Origin: Aequorivita viscosa
GTDB taxonomy: Bacteria; Bacteroidota; Bacteroidia; Flavobacteriales; Flavobacteriaceae
DNA: 64,000 nt
NCBI RefSeq assembly: GCF_900106795.1
Contig: NZ_FNNS01000019.1
Span: forward strand, 1 to 64,000
Reading direction: 5' to 3'
Notes under the pieces: model-generated
The model's database searches: none
What the model was told of the DNA's origin: nothing
What the model saw: only the letters and a program-made list of their open reading frames with translations
Part shown: one piece after another, positions 33,489-43,461 of the stretch
Position numbering within the stretch: the stretch's first letter is position 1
How the letters are laid out: each line of letters begins with the position of its first letter
Program-made: the position numbers and the translations under genes

Positions 33489-34115
33489 ATGAATATTCGA
33501 GAAGAAACAATGGATAATGATGCTTTAGAATACGGATTCAATAAATACCTAATGAATGCGGGAATTTCTGCCAGTGATGCGGAACGGCTGTATAAAGATT
33601 TAGAAAAAAGAAACTTTAATAAGGGAGCATTTCTCCTGAGAGCGGGCGAGTTCTGTCGGCATTCATTTTTTGTCGAAAAAGGTTTGTTGCGATCATATAC
33701 CCTTGGTGAAGACGGCAAGGAACACGTAATTCAATTTGCTCCCGAAAATTGGTTTGCTATGGATAGAAGCAGTGTTTATTTTAATGATCCTTCCGAAATA
33801 TATATTGAAGCGGTTGAAGATTCCCAAGTAGTTTTATTAGATGAAAATTTTATGAATCGGGCATCGCAGTTAGATGAAAACTTTGGGAAGTTTAATGATA
33901 AATTATTGCACAATCACATCCGGCACATTCAAAAACGTCTTAACCTATTGCTCGGTGCCCCCGCAGAAAAGCGGTATTTAAGTTTTATTGAATTGTACCC
34001 CGATTTGTTATTGCGAGTTCCACAGTGGATGATTGCATCTTATCTGGGGATAACTCCTGAAAGTTTGAGTAGGGTTCGAAAAGAGCTGGCGCGTCGTAAT
34101 TTTAAACCATCATAA
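33489..34115 (+). CDS. Crp/Fnr-family transcriptional regulator
   Basis: A 208-residue protein from ATG 33489 (MNIREETMDN); a TTG 12 codons upstream and an ATG seven codons downstream are alternatives. Cyclic-nucleotide-binding-like barrel (~25-125: NKGAFLLRAGEFCRHSFFVEKGLLRSY, DGKEHVIQFAPENWFAMD), a dimer helix, and a winged HTH at the end (WMIASYLGITPESLSRVRKELARRN). The effector arginine of true Crp is not evident, so cAMP binding is doubtful. Members of this Bacteroidota group are common and mostly uncharacterised. It is divergent from the metal ATPase, a possible target. Confidence 0.88.
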   Translation: MNIREETMDNDALEYGFNKYLMNAGISASDAERLYKDLEKRNFNKGAFLLRAGEFCRHSFFVEKGLLRSYTLGEDGKEHVIQFAPENWFAMDRSSVYFNDPSEIYIEAVEDSQVVLLDENFMNRASQLDENFGKFNDKLLHNHIRHIQKRLNLLLGAPAEKRYLSFIELYPDLLLRVPQWMIASYLGITPESLSRVRKELARRNFKPS

Positions 34116-34122
34116 AGCAAGA

Positions 34123-34150
34123 CCTCATAGGTTTTTTAAAACTTATGAGG
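34123..34150. terminator. Possible bidirectional terminator
   Basis: CCTCATAGGTTTT (34123-34135) pairs with AAAACTTATGAGG (34138-34150) with one G-U pair. It lies between convergent genes, but a clear T run after the stem is missing. Confidence 0.45.
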
Positions 34151-34187
34151 CCTAAACAAAATCCAACGCTATAATTCCAATACAAGT

Positions 34188-35063
34188 TTATTCCAAATAC
34201 CCAAATTTCCCCATATTAAAGTCATTCATCGCTTGAACAAGTTCGGCACGGGTGTTCATTACAAATGGGCCTTGTGCGGCAATGGGTTCATTAATGGGTG
34301 CTCCGCTTAAAATTAAAACCACTGCATTATCAGTAGCTTCAACACTGAATGCTTCTCCTTCATTGGCTAACAACCCCAAACTGTCAGTCGTTATTTCTTC
34401 GGAATTATTCACTTTAATGTTTCCTTCAATTACCAAAACAGCGGTATTGTAGTTTTCAGGAAAGCTGAAACTTGCTTTTCCTCCTTTATTCAATTTTGCA
34501 TTGAAGAGATGCACGGGAGTAAAAGTTGAAGCGCTTCCTTTTATACCTTGATATTCGCCCGCAATCACTTCAACTATACCTGCGTTTTCAGGGAGTTCAA
34601 CTTTTTGTAAATCACTGTTTACGATGCCTTGGTACTTGGGCGGACTCATTTTATCCTTCGCAGGAAGATTTACCCATAACTGCACCATTTGAAAATCGCC
34701 TCCTGCTTTGCTAAAGCTTTCTTCGTGATATTCTTTGTGAAGTATTCCAGAAGCGGCCGTCATCCATTGCACATCACCTTCTTCGATTACGCCGCTATTG
34801 CCTGCGCTGTCGTGATGTGCCACTTTTCCTTTATAAGCAATTGTCACGGTTTCGAAACCACGATGCGGGTGTACACCCACGCCACGGGCTTCATTGGTAG
34901 GAGGAAAGTAAAATTTACTGTTGTAATCCAACATTAAAAATGGATCCATCCGCTCAAAACCAACTTGCAGTCCTGAAGGAATGAAATTGTGAACTCGAAA
35001 TCCGTCCCCGACCATGTGTGGTCGAGGCGGACTTACTACGCGTTCTATTTTTTTTGTTCGCAT
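34188..35063 (-). CDS. Pirin family protein (bicupin)
   Basis: A 291-residue cupin protein. The metal-binding N-terminal cupin shows VGVHPHRGFETVTIAYKG (histidines ~61 and 63) and AASGILHKEYHEE (~105-118, His and Glu), the standard iron site of pirins; MVQLWVNLPAKDKMSPPKYQ and the C-terminal pirin_C domain (~175-285) follow. Some bacterial pirins act as quercetin 2,3-dioxygenases and others in redox regulation; sequence does not choose. Transcribed in the same direction as yceI upstream (75-bp gap), so the two may be co-expressed. Confidence 0.93.
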   Translation of the reverse strand: MRTKKIERVVSPPRPHMVGDGFRVHNFIPSGLQVGFERMDPFLMLDYNSKFYFPPTNEARGVGVHPHRGFETVTIAYKGKVAHHDSAGNSGVIEEGDVQWMTAASGILHKEYHEESFSKAGGDFQMVQLWVNLPAKDKMSPPKYQGIVNSDLQKVELPENAGIVEVIAGEYQGIKGSASTFTPVHLFNAKLNKGGKASFSFPENYNTAVLVIEGNIKVNNSEEITTDSLGLLANEGEAFSVEATDNAVVLILSGAPINEPIAAQGPFVMNTRAELVQAMNDFNMGKFGYLE

Positions 35064-35138
35064 TTTTTTTATCTCTTTTTGGATTTTTATTTTTTTTGGA
35101 ATTTGAACAATAAATTTATCAAAAGCTTGAATTGAAAT

Positions 35139-35663
35139 CTATTGCTTGACAAATTGAATCGAAACAACCAATTTCACCTTTTCGCCAACAACAATACTTC
35201 CAGCTTCTGTTACTGAACTCCAAGCAAGACCAAAATCTTTTCTGTTTATTTGGCCTTCAAATTCGAATCCAGCTTTGGTTTGTCCGTACGGATCAACTGC
35301 GACTCCGTTGAAATCTGTGTCCAATTTTACTTCTTTAGTAAATCCTTTAATGGTTAAATCTCCCACCATTGTTTCACCATCAAATGATTTTGAAGTAAAA
35401 GTCAATTTTGGATGGTTTTCCGCACCAAAGAAATCGTCTGACTTTAAATGATTGTCACGATCTTTATTTTTTGTGTTTATAGAATCAATAGCTGCTGAAA
35501 ACGAAAAATGTGCATTTTTGAAATCCTCTGAAGACGATTTTACTTCACCATCAAATTCTTCAAAACTTCCGCTTACCGTGGAAATCATCATATGTTTTAC
35601 TTTAAATCCTACTTCTGAATGTGTAGAATCAATTTTCCAAGTTGTGTTTTTACTTTCTTCCAT
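35139..35663 (-). CDS. YceI family lipid-binding protein (no signal peptide)
   Basis: A 174-residue lipocalin-like beta-barrel. Starts TTWKIDSTHSEVGFKVKHMM (~7-26), contains RDNHLKSDDFFGAENHPKLTF, GDLTIKGFTKEV and AGFEFEGQINRKDFGLAW, all YceI signatures. Family members bind polyisoprenoids; many are periplasmic, but this one lacks a signal sequence and should be cytoplasmic. It precedes the pirin gene, and pirin plus YceI pairs are common in stress-induced clusters. Ligand unknown. Confidence 0.93.
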   Translation of the reverse strand: MEESKNTTWKIDSTHSEVGFKVKHMMISTVSGSFEEFDGEVKSSSEDFKNAHFSFSAAIDSINTKNKDRDNHLKSDDFFGAENHPKLTFTSKSFDGETMVGDLTIKGFTKEVKLDTDFNGVAVDPYGQTKAGFEFEGQINRKDFGLAWSSVTEAGSIVVGEKVKLVVSIQFVKQ

Positions 35664-35698
35664 ATCTATATGTTTTTAGTTATTAATTATTTACACTA

Positions 35699-35706
35699 CA
35701 AAAGTA
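35699..35706 (-). promoter_or_regulatory. Putative -7 element of the yceI promoter
   Basis: The minus strand reads TACTTTTG, matching TAnnTTTG, 35 bases before the yceI ATG. Confidence 0.45.
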
Positions 35707-35884
35707 GCTGTCTGTTTTCGACTTCACATTGATGTATGATAAGAAAGTGGCACGCCTGCAGAATACTTAACAGTATATTGATATTTTGAATTAATTTGGT
35801 TTCAAGTGAAATTTTTAACATAGGTTTATGCCTAAATACCCTTTGATTAGCGGTATATTTAAAAATACTGTAGTTGAATTTCCC

Positions 35885-35892
35885 TACATTTG
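35885..35892 (+). promoter_or_regulatory. Putative -7 element of the tamB-tamL promoter
   Basis: TACATTTG fits TAnnTTTG and lies downstream of the in-frame ATG at 35828 but 19 bp upstream of a TTG at 35912, so it favours the later start. The leader would be short. Confidence 0.35.
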
Positions 35893-35911
35893 GAGATTGC
35901 CAAACAAGCCA

Positions 35912-38900
35912 TTGGAAAAGAAAAAAGAACAGAAAAAAAAGCCTAAAAAGCACAGGATTTTAAGAATCATCGGATGGACTTTCGGGATTCTAATTCTCCT
36001 GTTTGTGCTACTCGTGCTTTTTGTTCGCAGCCCTTGGGGACAAAATATTATTGTGCAACGTGCTGTGAAATACGTTTCCGATAAAACCAATACCAAGGTT
36101 GAAATTGAAAAACTCTTTATTACGTTTGATGGCAATATAATGCTGAAAGGCGTATATCTGGAAGATACAAAAGGCGACACTTTGGTTTATTCAAAATCGC
36201 TCGAAGCCGGGGTTCCGCTGTTGCCAATAATCCGCGGAAATGGTATAGGAGTCGATTATCTGGATTGGGAAGGGCTAAGAGCGAACGTTATCCGTAAGGA
36301 TTCTATCAACGGTTATAATTTTCAATTTTTAATAGACGCTTTTGCCACAGCCGATACAACTACGGTAGCAGCAGACACGACGGCTGCTCCGATGAACATT
36401 GTTCTTGGCGATATAAACTTTCGAGATTTTAACGTTGTTTTTGAAGATGCGGTCTTGGGTATTGACAGTCAGTTTAAAATAGGAAAACTGAATCTTCAGA
36501 TGAAGAAAACCGACGTGGAAAAAATGGATTTCCGAGCTTCGGCAATTGCTATTTCCAACTCAAAAATAAAATACATTCAATCTCCTGTGCCACCAACGCC
36601 ATCAGAGGATTCGCCTTTGCCGTATTTGGAATTGGATAAACTCAGTCTGAAAAACATTTTTGTCGATTATCAGTCCTATGCAGATGGAATCGCAGCAGAG
36701 ATGGAAGTGTCCGACATTTATTTAGAACTTGAAAAGGCTGATTTGGCCAATAATGATATTGTTGTTGGTGATTTTAATTTGAAAAACTCCATTATAACAA
36801 TAAACACTGAGGTTGAAAATAATGCCATTACCCAAAAAGCGCAAGAAGTAAAGGACGATGCAAAAGAAGATATTCAACAATTTGAGTGGCCCGATTTTAA
36901 AATTGCTGTTGCCAACATAGATTTTGAAAATAATAATTTGAACTATTTTGCAGGAAACGATAAAGTGAAGCAAAATGAATTCAATCCAAATGCGATTGCA
37001 CTTCAGAACCTTCAATTACAAGCCAATTCTATTTTTCTGAAAGATAAGAAAGCAGGTCTCAATTTAAAAGCTTTGACTTTTCAAGAAGGCTCTGGGCTAG
37101 ACTTGAAGGAAATGACGTTGAAACTTGAGGCTACAGATAATTTCCTGGAAGTAGATGGTTTAAAATTGGCGCTTAACAACAATATAATTAATGGGAAAGC
37201 ACGCTTAGATTATTCTTCACTCGCTAAGGTTATTGAGGTTCCAGACCAATCTAAGGTTGCTTTAAACTTTCCTTCATTTCGTGTGGATTTAAAAGATGTT
37301 TTTAAATTTCAACCAGAACTCAGAAAGAACGAATATTTAAAAACGCTAAGCACGAGGTATGTAACCGGAAACGTAAATGCTTCAGGCTATCTTTCTGCTA
37401 TTCAATTTCCAGATGTAAGAGTTCGCTGGGGAAATACGACTCAAGTTTTTGCAGCAGGATCTATAAAAAATGCTACTGATCCGGATAACCTGAAATTCAA
37501 TATTTCAACTTTTGTCGCCAAAACAAATCGAAATGATTTAATCAAGTTTGTGAATGAGGAAGATTTGGGGGTTAGCCTGCCCAAAGATATTTTGCTTAAA
37601 GGTAATGCCAAAGGAAATCTTGAAGATGTAGTTGCATCGGTAAATTTAACAACTTCGCAAGGTATTGCAACGCTTAACGGACATTTTAAAAACGATGCCG
37701 ATATTTCATTTGATGCAGACCTTGAAATTACTGAATATAAACTCGGTGAATTACTCCAAGATGAGCAATTGGGAGCCTTGAGCCTTAACTTAAAAACAGA
37801 AGGTTCTGGAAAAGACATCAATAATCTCGATGCCGTTTTGGATGCGAATATTTCTAGTTTTAAGTTTAACGGCTATGCTATTGAAGACCTTGCTATCAAT
37901 GGTAAGATTAAGGAAGGTAAAGGAAATCTTATCTCAAATTATAAAGACAAAAATCTGAATTTAGATTTAACAGCCGATATCGTGCTAGACTCCATAGCGC
38001 CACAAGTTATGGCAAGTTTAAACATTATTGGCGTCAATCTTCAATCGTTAGGCCTGATGGATCGCGATGTGCGCGCAGCCTTAAAACTCGATGCTGATTT
38101 TGTAGGAAATAAAGACGGCTTTGATGTGATTTCAACAATTGGGGACGGCGTAGTGGTTTACGACAACAAGTCTTATTTATTGGGTGACGTATTGGCTACG
38201 GCGCACGTGCGGAGCGATACTACTTCAATTTGGGTTGATAATAAAATCGTTAATCTAAGTTTGGAAAGTAATACCGACCCTGCAACCTTTGGCACCTCTA
38301 TTCAAAAACACATTTTTAGTTATTTTTCAAGAAAAGAGAATATTCCAGACACCCTTCGAAATCCAGTAATCCTTAGTGTAAAAGGAAAAATAGCTGAAGC
38401 CCCAGTTTTAAATGATGTGTTTTTGGTCAATGTAAAAAAGCTCGATACTGTAAAAATTGCAGTAGATTTTGATGAATCTGCTCGAAAACTAAAAGCAGAC
38501 ATTTGGGCACCACATATTAATTATAACGATATTATTCTGGACAGTCTTGCCTTTACAATGGATACTGACCAAGAAAAATTTGTGTACGATTTAGGTTTCA
38601 AGAGTTTAAAAGGTGGACCATTAGATATTCCAAAAACTAAAATAGCAGGAAAGCAGCAAGACAACGAACTTTCTCTTAATTTCAAGTCAATTTATAAAGA
38701 TAGTACGTTTATCAATATTCAGTCTCAAATTACGGGAACGTCGGACACACTTAGGTTTCACATATTGCCCGAGAATTTAATCTTAGACAGAAACCCGTGG
38801 CAAACACCTAGCGATAATGAAGTGCTTATTTCGAAAAATAAGTTAGTATTCAATAATTTCAATTTTAATCGAAATGATGAATCTGTAGAAATTACCGACA

Positions 38901-41038
38901 AATTTTCGGATGTTTCAGAAGAGCATTTTGCTGTAAAATTCAAAAAATTCAAATTAAGTGAAATTCTCAATTATTTAAATCCTGAAGAAGAGCTGGCAAA
39001 AGGCGATTTAAACGGAAACTTGGTTTTTGTTGAACCTTTCGGCGATTTAGGACTTTTGGCAGACCTTTCGGTAAATAATCTAGAAATTCTCGATGTCGAT
39101 TTGGGAGTGCTAACAGTGGACGCTAAATCGTTGGGAGGCGATAGATACGACTTCGATTTGGCGCTAAAAGAAGGTGATGTCGATTTGGATTTAACGGGTG
39201 ATTACCTGGCAGAACAAAGAGAAGCGAAATTGAATTTAGATCTAGATATAAATGAATTCAAGATGCGTGCTTTGGAAGGCTTTTCTATGAATGAAATTAA
39301 AGACGGTAAAGGTAGCTTTTCAGGAAAACTAACGGTTTCTGGAAGTCCAACAAAGCCAATTTATGAAGGTAGTTTACATTTTCATAATGCCGATTTTACA
39401 ATTGCAAAGCTCAACGCTCCTTTTACATTAGCCGATGAAATTTTGAGGGTCGACAACAAAGGTTTATATATGGACAATCTTACAATCCGGGATAAGAATC
39501 AAAATAAGTTGGTAATATCTGGGAAGGTAGGAATAGAAAATGTTGTTAATCCAACCTTCGATTTAAAATTGAATTCTCAAAACTTTCAGGTTCTCAATGC
39601 CACTAAAGAAGATAATGACTTTTTATACGGAACAGCTTCTTTTAATTTAGACGCAAGGCTAACAGGCGATTTACTAATTCCAAAGTTAAATGCGAAAATT
39701 GGTGTGGGCGACAATACCGATATTACCTACGTGTTACCTTCATCATCTGTATCTATTGAAGAACGGGGCGGAGTCGTGCTTTTTGTGAATAGGGAAAATC
39801 CAGATGCAATTTTAACACAAACAAAAGAAGAAACAGGAACACTTACAGGTATTGATGTAAACGCACTTTTAAAAATAGGAAAAGCAGCAAAAGTAAATAT
39901 CATAATAGATCAGGAAACAGGTGATAATTTTGCCGTTTTCGGTGACGGAGATCTAGATCTTAGAATTAGTCCGAATGGCCAGATGACGCTGAGTGGAGTC
40001 TATGACATAAGCGGTGGTCATTATAAAATGAATTTATACAACCTGGTAAGCCGAAAATTTGAATTGGCTCCCAAAAGCCGTGTAAGCTGGTCTGGAGATC
40101 CATTCGATGCAAAATTGGATGTAAGAGCGATTTATAAGGTCGAAACTTCCGCTTCTGCATTAATGGCGCCCGTAACTTCAGGATCAGACCCTTCTGTAAA
40201 GAGTAAATATCGTCAAGTATTGCCATTTTATGTTTATTTAAATGTAGATGGAGAGTTAACACAACCCGAAATTTCATTTGCTATGGATATGCCCGAAAAC
40301 GAACAAGGTGCCATAGGAGGACAAGTTTACGGCAGATTACAGCAAATAAACAGTCAGGAAGGGGAGCTGAATAGACAAGTGTTTTCGCTTTTGGTTTTAA
40401 ATCGGTTTTATCCTGAACCAGGTAGCGATGGAAGCCGTGGAGGCTTTGCTTCTGTGGCTCGCGATAACTTAAACGATGCGATTTCAGATCAATTGAATAC
40501 GTTTTCGGACAAACTTTTGGGAAATACTGGTTTAGAGCTCGATTTTGGATTGGATAGTTATACAGATTATCAAGGCGATACACCTCAAGAACGCACCCAG
40601 CTGGACATTGCAGCGCAAAAAAAACTCTTTAATGATAGATTAATTGTGCGTGTAGGTAGCGAGGTGGATTTGCAAGGAAGTAATCCCTCCAATGAACCCG
40701 CTCCAATTATCGGAAATGTAAGTTTGGAATATCTTTTAACTGAAAACGGCCGCTATAGGTTGAAGGGTTTTCAACGAAACGAATTTGAAAACGTAATTGA
40801 TGGGCAAACCATTGTCAGCGGTATTGCCCTGATTTTTACACAAGAATTTAATAGGTTTGATGAATTGTGGACAGCACTTTTGAAAGGTGAAACTAAAGAA
40901 GAAAAGGAAGCGCGACTTGAAGCTAAAAGAGTAAAAAAAGAACAAGAAGCGAAAGAAAAATTAGAAGAGGAGAAAAAAGAGAAGGAAGAATTAAAGCAAA
41001 TTAAAAATAGCAAGCCAGAGGGAGATGATGAAGAATAA
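35912..41038 (+). CDS. tamB: Translocation and assembly module inner-membrane component TamB
   Basis: An AsmA-like giant of ~1708 residues. N-terminal Lys-rich stretch and one membrane helix (IIGWTFGILILLFVLLVLFV), then a long periplasmic series of beta-strands forming a lipid-carrying groove, ending in the TamB (DUF490) domain, ~1330-1690: GVYDISGGHYKMNLYNLVSRKFEL, YVYLNVDGELTQPEISFAMDMP and GLELDFGLDSYTDYQ are typical. The tail is a charged coiled coil. TTG 35912 gives MEKKKEQKKKPKK, the usual N-terminus; an in-frame ATG at 35828 would add 28 residues. TamB helps phospholipid transport and outer-membrane protein insertion with its partner TamL, encoded next. Confidence 0.93.
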   Translation: MEKKKEQKKKPKKHRILRIIGWTFGILILLFVLLVLFVRSPWGQNIIVQRAVKYVSDKTNTKVEIEKLFITFDGNIMLKGVYLEDTKGDTLVYSKSLEAGVPLLPIIRGNGIGVDYLDWEGLRANVIRKDSINGYNFQFLIDAFATADTTTVAADTTAAPMNIVLGDINFRDFNVVFEDAVLGIDSQFKIGKLNLQMKKTDVEKMDFRASAIAISNSKIKYIQSPVPPTPSEDSPLPYLELDKLSLKNIFVDYQSYADGIAAEMEVSDIYLELEKADLANNDIVVGDFNLKNSIITINTEVENNAITQKAQEVKDDAKEDIQQFEWPDFKIAVANIDFENNNLNYFAGNDKVKQNEFNPNAIALQNLQLQANSIFLKDKKAGLNLKALTFQEGSGLDLKEMTLKLEATDNFLEVDGLKLALNNNIINGKARLDYSSLAKVIEVPDQSKVALNFPSFRVDLKDVFKFQPELRKNEYLKTLSTRYVTGNVNASGYLSAIQFPDVRVRWGNTTQVFAAGSIKNATDPDNLKFNISTFVAKTNRNDLIKFVNEEDLGVSLPKDILLKGNAKGNLEDVVASVNLTTSQGIATLNGHFKNDADISFDADLEITEYKLGELLQDEQLGALSLNLKTEGSGKDINNLDAVLDANISSFKFNGYAIEDLAINGKIKEGKGNLISNYKDKNLNLDLTADIVLDSIAPQVMASLNIIGVNLQSLGLMDRDVRAALKLDADFVGNKDGFDVISTIGDGVVVYDNKSYLLGDVLATAHVRSDTTSIWVDNKIVNLSLESNTDPATFGTSIQKHIFSYFSRKENIPDTLRNPVILSVKGKIAEAPVLNDVFLVNVKKLDTVKIAVDFDESARKLKADIWAPHINYNDIILDSLAFTMDTDQEKFVYDLGFKSLKGGPLDIPKTKIAGKQQDNELSLNFKSIYKDSTFINIQSQITGTSDTLRFHILPENLILDRNPWQTPSDNEVLISKNKLVFNNFNFNRNDESVEITDKFSDVSEEHFAVKFKKFKLSEILNYLNPEEELAKGDLNGNLVFVEPFGDLGLLADLSVNNLEILDVDLGVLTVDAKSLGGDRYDFDLALKEGDVDLDLTGDYLAEQREAKLNLDLDINEFKMRALEGFSMNEIKDGKGSFSGKLTVSGSPTKPIYEGSLHFHNADFTIAKLNAPFTLADEILRVDNKGLYMDNLTIRDKNQNKLVISGKVGIENVVNPTFDLKLNSQNFQVLNATKEDNDFLYGTASFNLDARLTGDLLIPKLNAKIGVGDNTDITYVLPSSSVSIEERGGVVLFVNRENPDAILTQTKEETGTLTGIDVNALLKIGKAAKVNIIIDQETGDNFAVFGDGDLDLRISPNGQMTLSGVYDISGGHYKMNLYNLVSRKFELAPKSRVSWSGDPFDAKLDVRAIYKVETSASALMAPVTSGSDPSVKSKYRQVLPFYVYLNVDGELTQPEISFAMDMPENEQGAIGGQVYGRLQQINSQEGELNRQVFSLLVLNRFYPEPGSDGSRGGFASVARDNLNDAISDQLNTFSDKLLGNTGLELDFGLDSYTDYQGDTPQERTQLDIAAQKKLFNDRLIVRVGSEVDLQGSNPSNEPAPIIGNVSLEYLLTENGRYRLKGFQRNEFENVIDGQTIVSGIALIFTQEFNRFDELWTALLKGETKEEKEARLEAKRVKKEQEAKEKLEEEKKEKEELKQIKNSKPEGDDEE

Positions 41039-41073
41039 CAGCAAATTATATTACTTAAAAAAATAGTTGTAAG

Positions 41074-43344
41074 TTGAAGTTTACCATTAAAATACTAGCG
41101 CTGCTATTTACAATAATTATTGTAATGCAATCCTGTGGAATTAAAAAACACATTCCTGAAGAGGAGCGACTTTACACTGGAGCAGCTATTGAAATAAAAT
41201 CAGATTCGATTATAGAGAATCAAAAACAATTGGAATCTGTATTGACAGAAGCATTACGTCCCGAGCCGAATAAGAAGTTCTTGGGTATGCACCTAGGACT
41301 TTACTTTTACTATAAAATGCAACAGGAGAATCCTGGGTTCATCAATAAGTTTCTGTACAAAAGATTGGGAGAGGAGCCCGTTTATCAAAGTGACGTTAAA
41401 CAGCACGAAGTTAGCGATATCCTTCTTAATCGATTGGAAAATAGAGGCTTTTTCTACAGCTCTGTGCTTTCAGAATTTGAAGAAACCGAAAAAGAAGCTT
41501 CGATTACCTATACACTCAAAGTTCTTCCAGCATATAGAATGGAACGCTATAAAGTGGATACCTTGCCCGAACCAATATATTCCGAAATTCAAAAAAGCGT
41601 TTCACAGACAAAGCTTTCAAAAGGAATGCGTTTTGATTTGGCAGGAATGAAAATGGAACGAGAGCGTATCGATGGTGATTTAAAACAAAAAGGCTATTAT
41701 AATTTTAATTCCGATTTCTTAATTTTTGAAGCGGATACAAATCAATATAAAAATAAAAAGTACGATCTTTTTCTACGCTTAAAAAAAGAGGTGCCTAAAA
41801 AATCCATAGTGCCATATCACATTTCTAAAATTAATGTATACGCCAATTACGATGTGCAAGATTCTACGATTAGAGAAAAGGTGCGCTTTGATGAAAAAAG
41901 TTTTATAAATAGCGAAGACTTCTTCGAGCCAAAGTATTTAGATCCATTTATTACTATGGAAGAAGGTCAGCTTTACAGTCCGTCCGACTCAAGAAACACG
42001 GCTAGGCGGCTTGCCACTATTGGGGCCTATAAGTTCGTAAACATTCAATACACTGAGCGAGATTCTGTGCTTACCGACAGTGTAGGGAGCTTAGAAGCTA
42101 ACATATATTTATCGCCACTAAATAAACGTTCAATTCGAGCGGAGCTTCAGGCAGTAACCAAATCCAATGATTTTGCTGGACCTGGAATTTCTTTAACATA
42201 TAGTAACAGGAATCTATTTAAAGGAGGTGAATCATATAACACTACAGCAAAATTCGGCTATGAATTTCAATCAGCGAGTGGTGATAAAAAGGGAACAGAA
42301 AGTATTGTTTTTGGGTTAAAGAATGAGCTTATTTTTCCACGGGTTATATTTCCCATAAAAATTAATAGTGATTTTTTTAAATACAATATCCCTAAAACAA
42401 AAACCAGCATTAGTGTAGATTACCTTAGCAGAACAAAATTGTATTCACTTTTAGCAGCGACGGCACAATTTGGATACTCTTGGCAAGCCAACAGATATGT
42501 AACGCACGAGATAATTCCTATTTCTGTAAACTATACCAAGTTGCTAAACACTTCTGTAGAATTTGACTCTATTCTCACTCAAAACCCTTTTCTTAAACGA
42601 AGTTTTGAACAGCAATTTATCTCCGGACTTAATTATTCATTTACGTATAACGGAATGGTTGATGCGTATCGTGAACATCAATTTTTCTTTAATACCAATG
42701 TTGATGTGGCTGGAAATAGCATCAGTTTATTGGGAAAAGAAAATGAGGATGGCAAAAAGTCATTTTTGGGAATGGAATATGCCCAATACGCAAAAATAGA
42801 CGTCGATTTTAGATATCATTTAAAAATAGGACGCGATCAAGTTATAGCCACAAGACTCTTTGGTGGCTATGGTTTGCCCTATGGAAATTCGGATGTAATG
42901 CCTTATGTAAAACAATATTATTCTGGAGGTCCTTACAGTGTGCGTTCATTTCGAATACGTTCACTCGGACCAGGGACATACGGTGGAGGAAATGATCAAG
43001 AAAGCGACTATTTTGACCGTACGGGAAATATTCGGTTAGAAGCTAATATTGAATATCGTTTCCCAATTATTTCATTTTTGAAAGGAGCTCTATTTGTAGA
43101 TGCAGGTAATATTTGGAATTCTGAAGGGAACGAAGTTTATGAATATAAAGACAAGTTTACTTCCAGTTTTATTAGCGAATTAGGAATGGGAGCGGGCGTA
43201 GGACTGCGTGTAGACGTGCAAGGCTTTGTAATTCGATTTGATTTAGCAGCTCCTTTCCACGACCCATCTCAGGAAAAGGGACAACGATTTGACTTTAAGG
43301 TTGATCAACCAATTTTCAATTTTGGAATTGGATATCCGTTCTAG
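41074..43344 (+). CDS. tamL: Outer-membrane BamA/TamA-family lipoprotein (TamL)
   Basis: A 756-residue Omp85-family protein. TTG start at 41074: no ATG precedes the signal sequence KFTIKILALLFTIIIVMQSC, whose lipobox VMQSC makes it a lipoprotein (C21). POTRA repeats occupy ~30-330, then a 16-strand barrel (~350-756) with the conserved YSGGPYSVRSFRIRSLGPG (VRGF-like loop-6 region) and C-terminal NFGIGYPF ending in an aromatic residue. Bacteroidota replace TamA with a lipid-anchored TamL; the tamB gene 35 bp upstream makes this the partner. It would act in outer-membrane assembly or lipid transfer. Confidence 0.93.
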   Translation: MKFTIKILALLFTIIIVMQSCGIKKHIPEEERLYTGAAIEIKSDSIIENQKQLESVLTEALRPEPNKKFLGMHLGLYFYYKMQQENPGFINKFLYKRLGEEPVYQSDVKQHEVSDILLNRLENRGFFYSSVLSEFEETEKEASITYTLKVLPAYRMERYKVDTLPEPIYSEIQKSVSQTKLSKGMRFDLAGMKMERERIDGDLKQKGYYNFNSDFLIFEADTNQYKNKKYDLFLRLKKEVPKKSIVPYHISKINVYANYDVQDSTIREKVRFDEKSFINSEDFFEPKYLDPFITMEEGQLYSPSDSRNTARRLATIGAYKFVNIQYTERDSVLTDSVGSLEANIYLSPLNKRSIRAELQAVTKSNDFAGPGISLTYSNRNLFKGGESYNTTAKFGYEFQSASGDKKGTESIVFGLKNELIFPRVIFPIKINSDFFKYNIPKTKTSISVDYLSRTKLYSLLAATAQFGYSWQANRYVTHEIIPISVNYTKLLNTSVEFDSILTQNPFLKRSFEQQFISGLNYSFTYNGMVDAYREHQFFFNTNVDVAGNSISLLGKENEDGKKSFLGMEYAQYAKIDVDFRYHLKIGRDQVIATRLFGGYGLPYGNSDVMPYVKQYYSGGPYSVRSFRIRSLGPGTYGGGNDQESDYFDRTGNIRLEANIEYRFPIISFLKGALFVDAGNIWNSEGNEVYEYKDKFTSSFISELGMGAGVGLRVDVQGFVIRFDLAAPFHDPSQEKGQRFDFKVDQPIFNFGIGYPF

Positions 43345-43461
43345 ACCGTTAAGAGAATTAATCCCATTCTATTTTAAAAACCACGTAGATTTATCAACTC
43401 CTTTTCTTTGGATTGCTAGTTTTAAAAAGTTAACTTTCATCTTAATTTAATACTATAAAAG

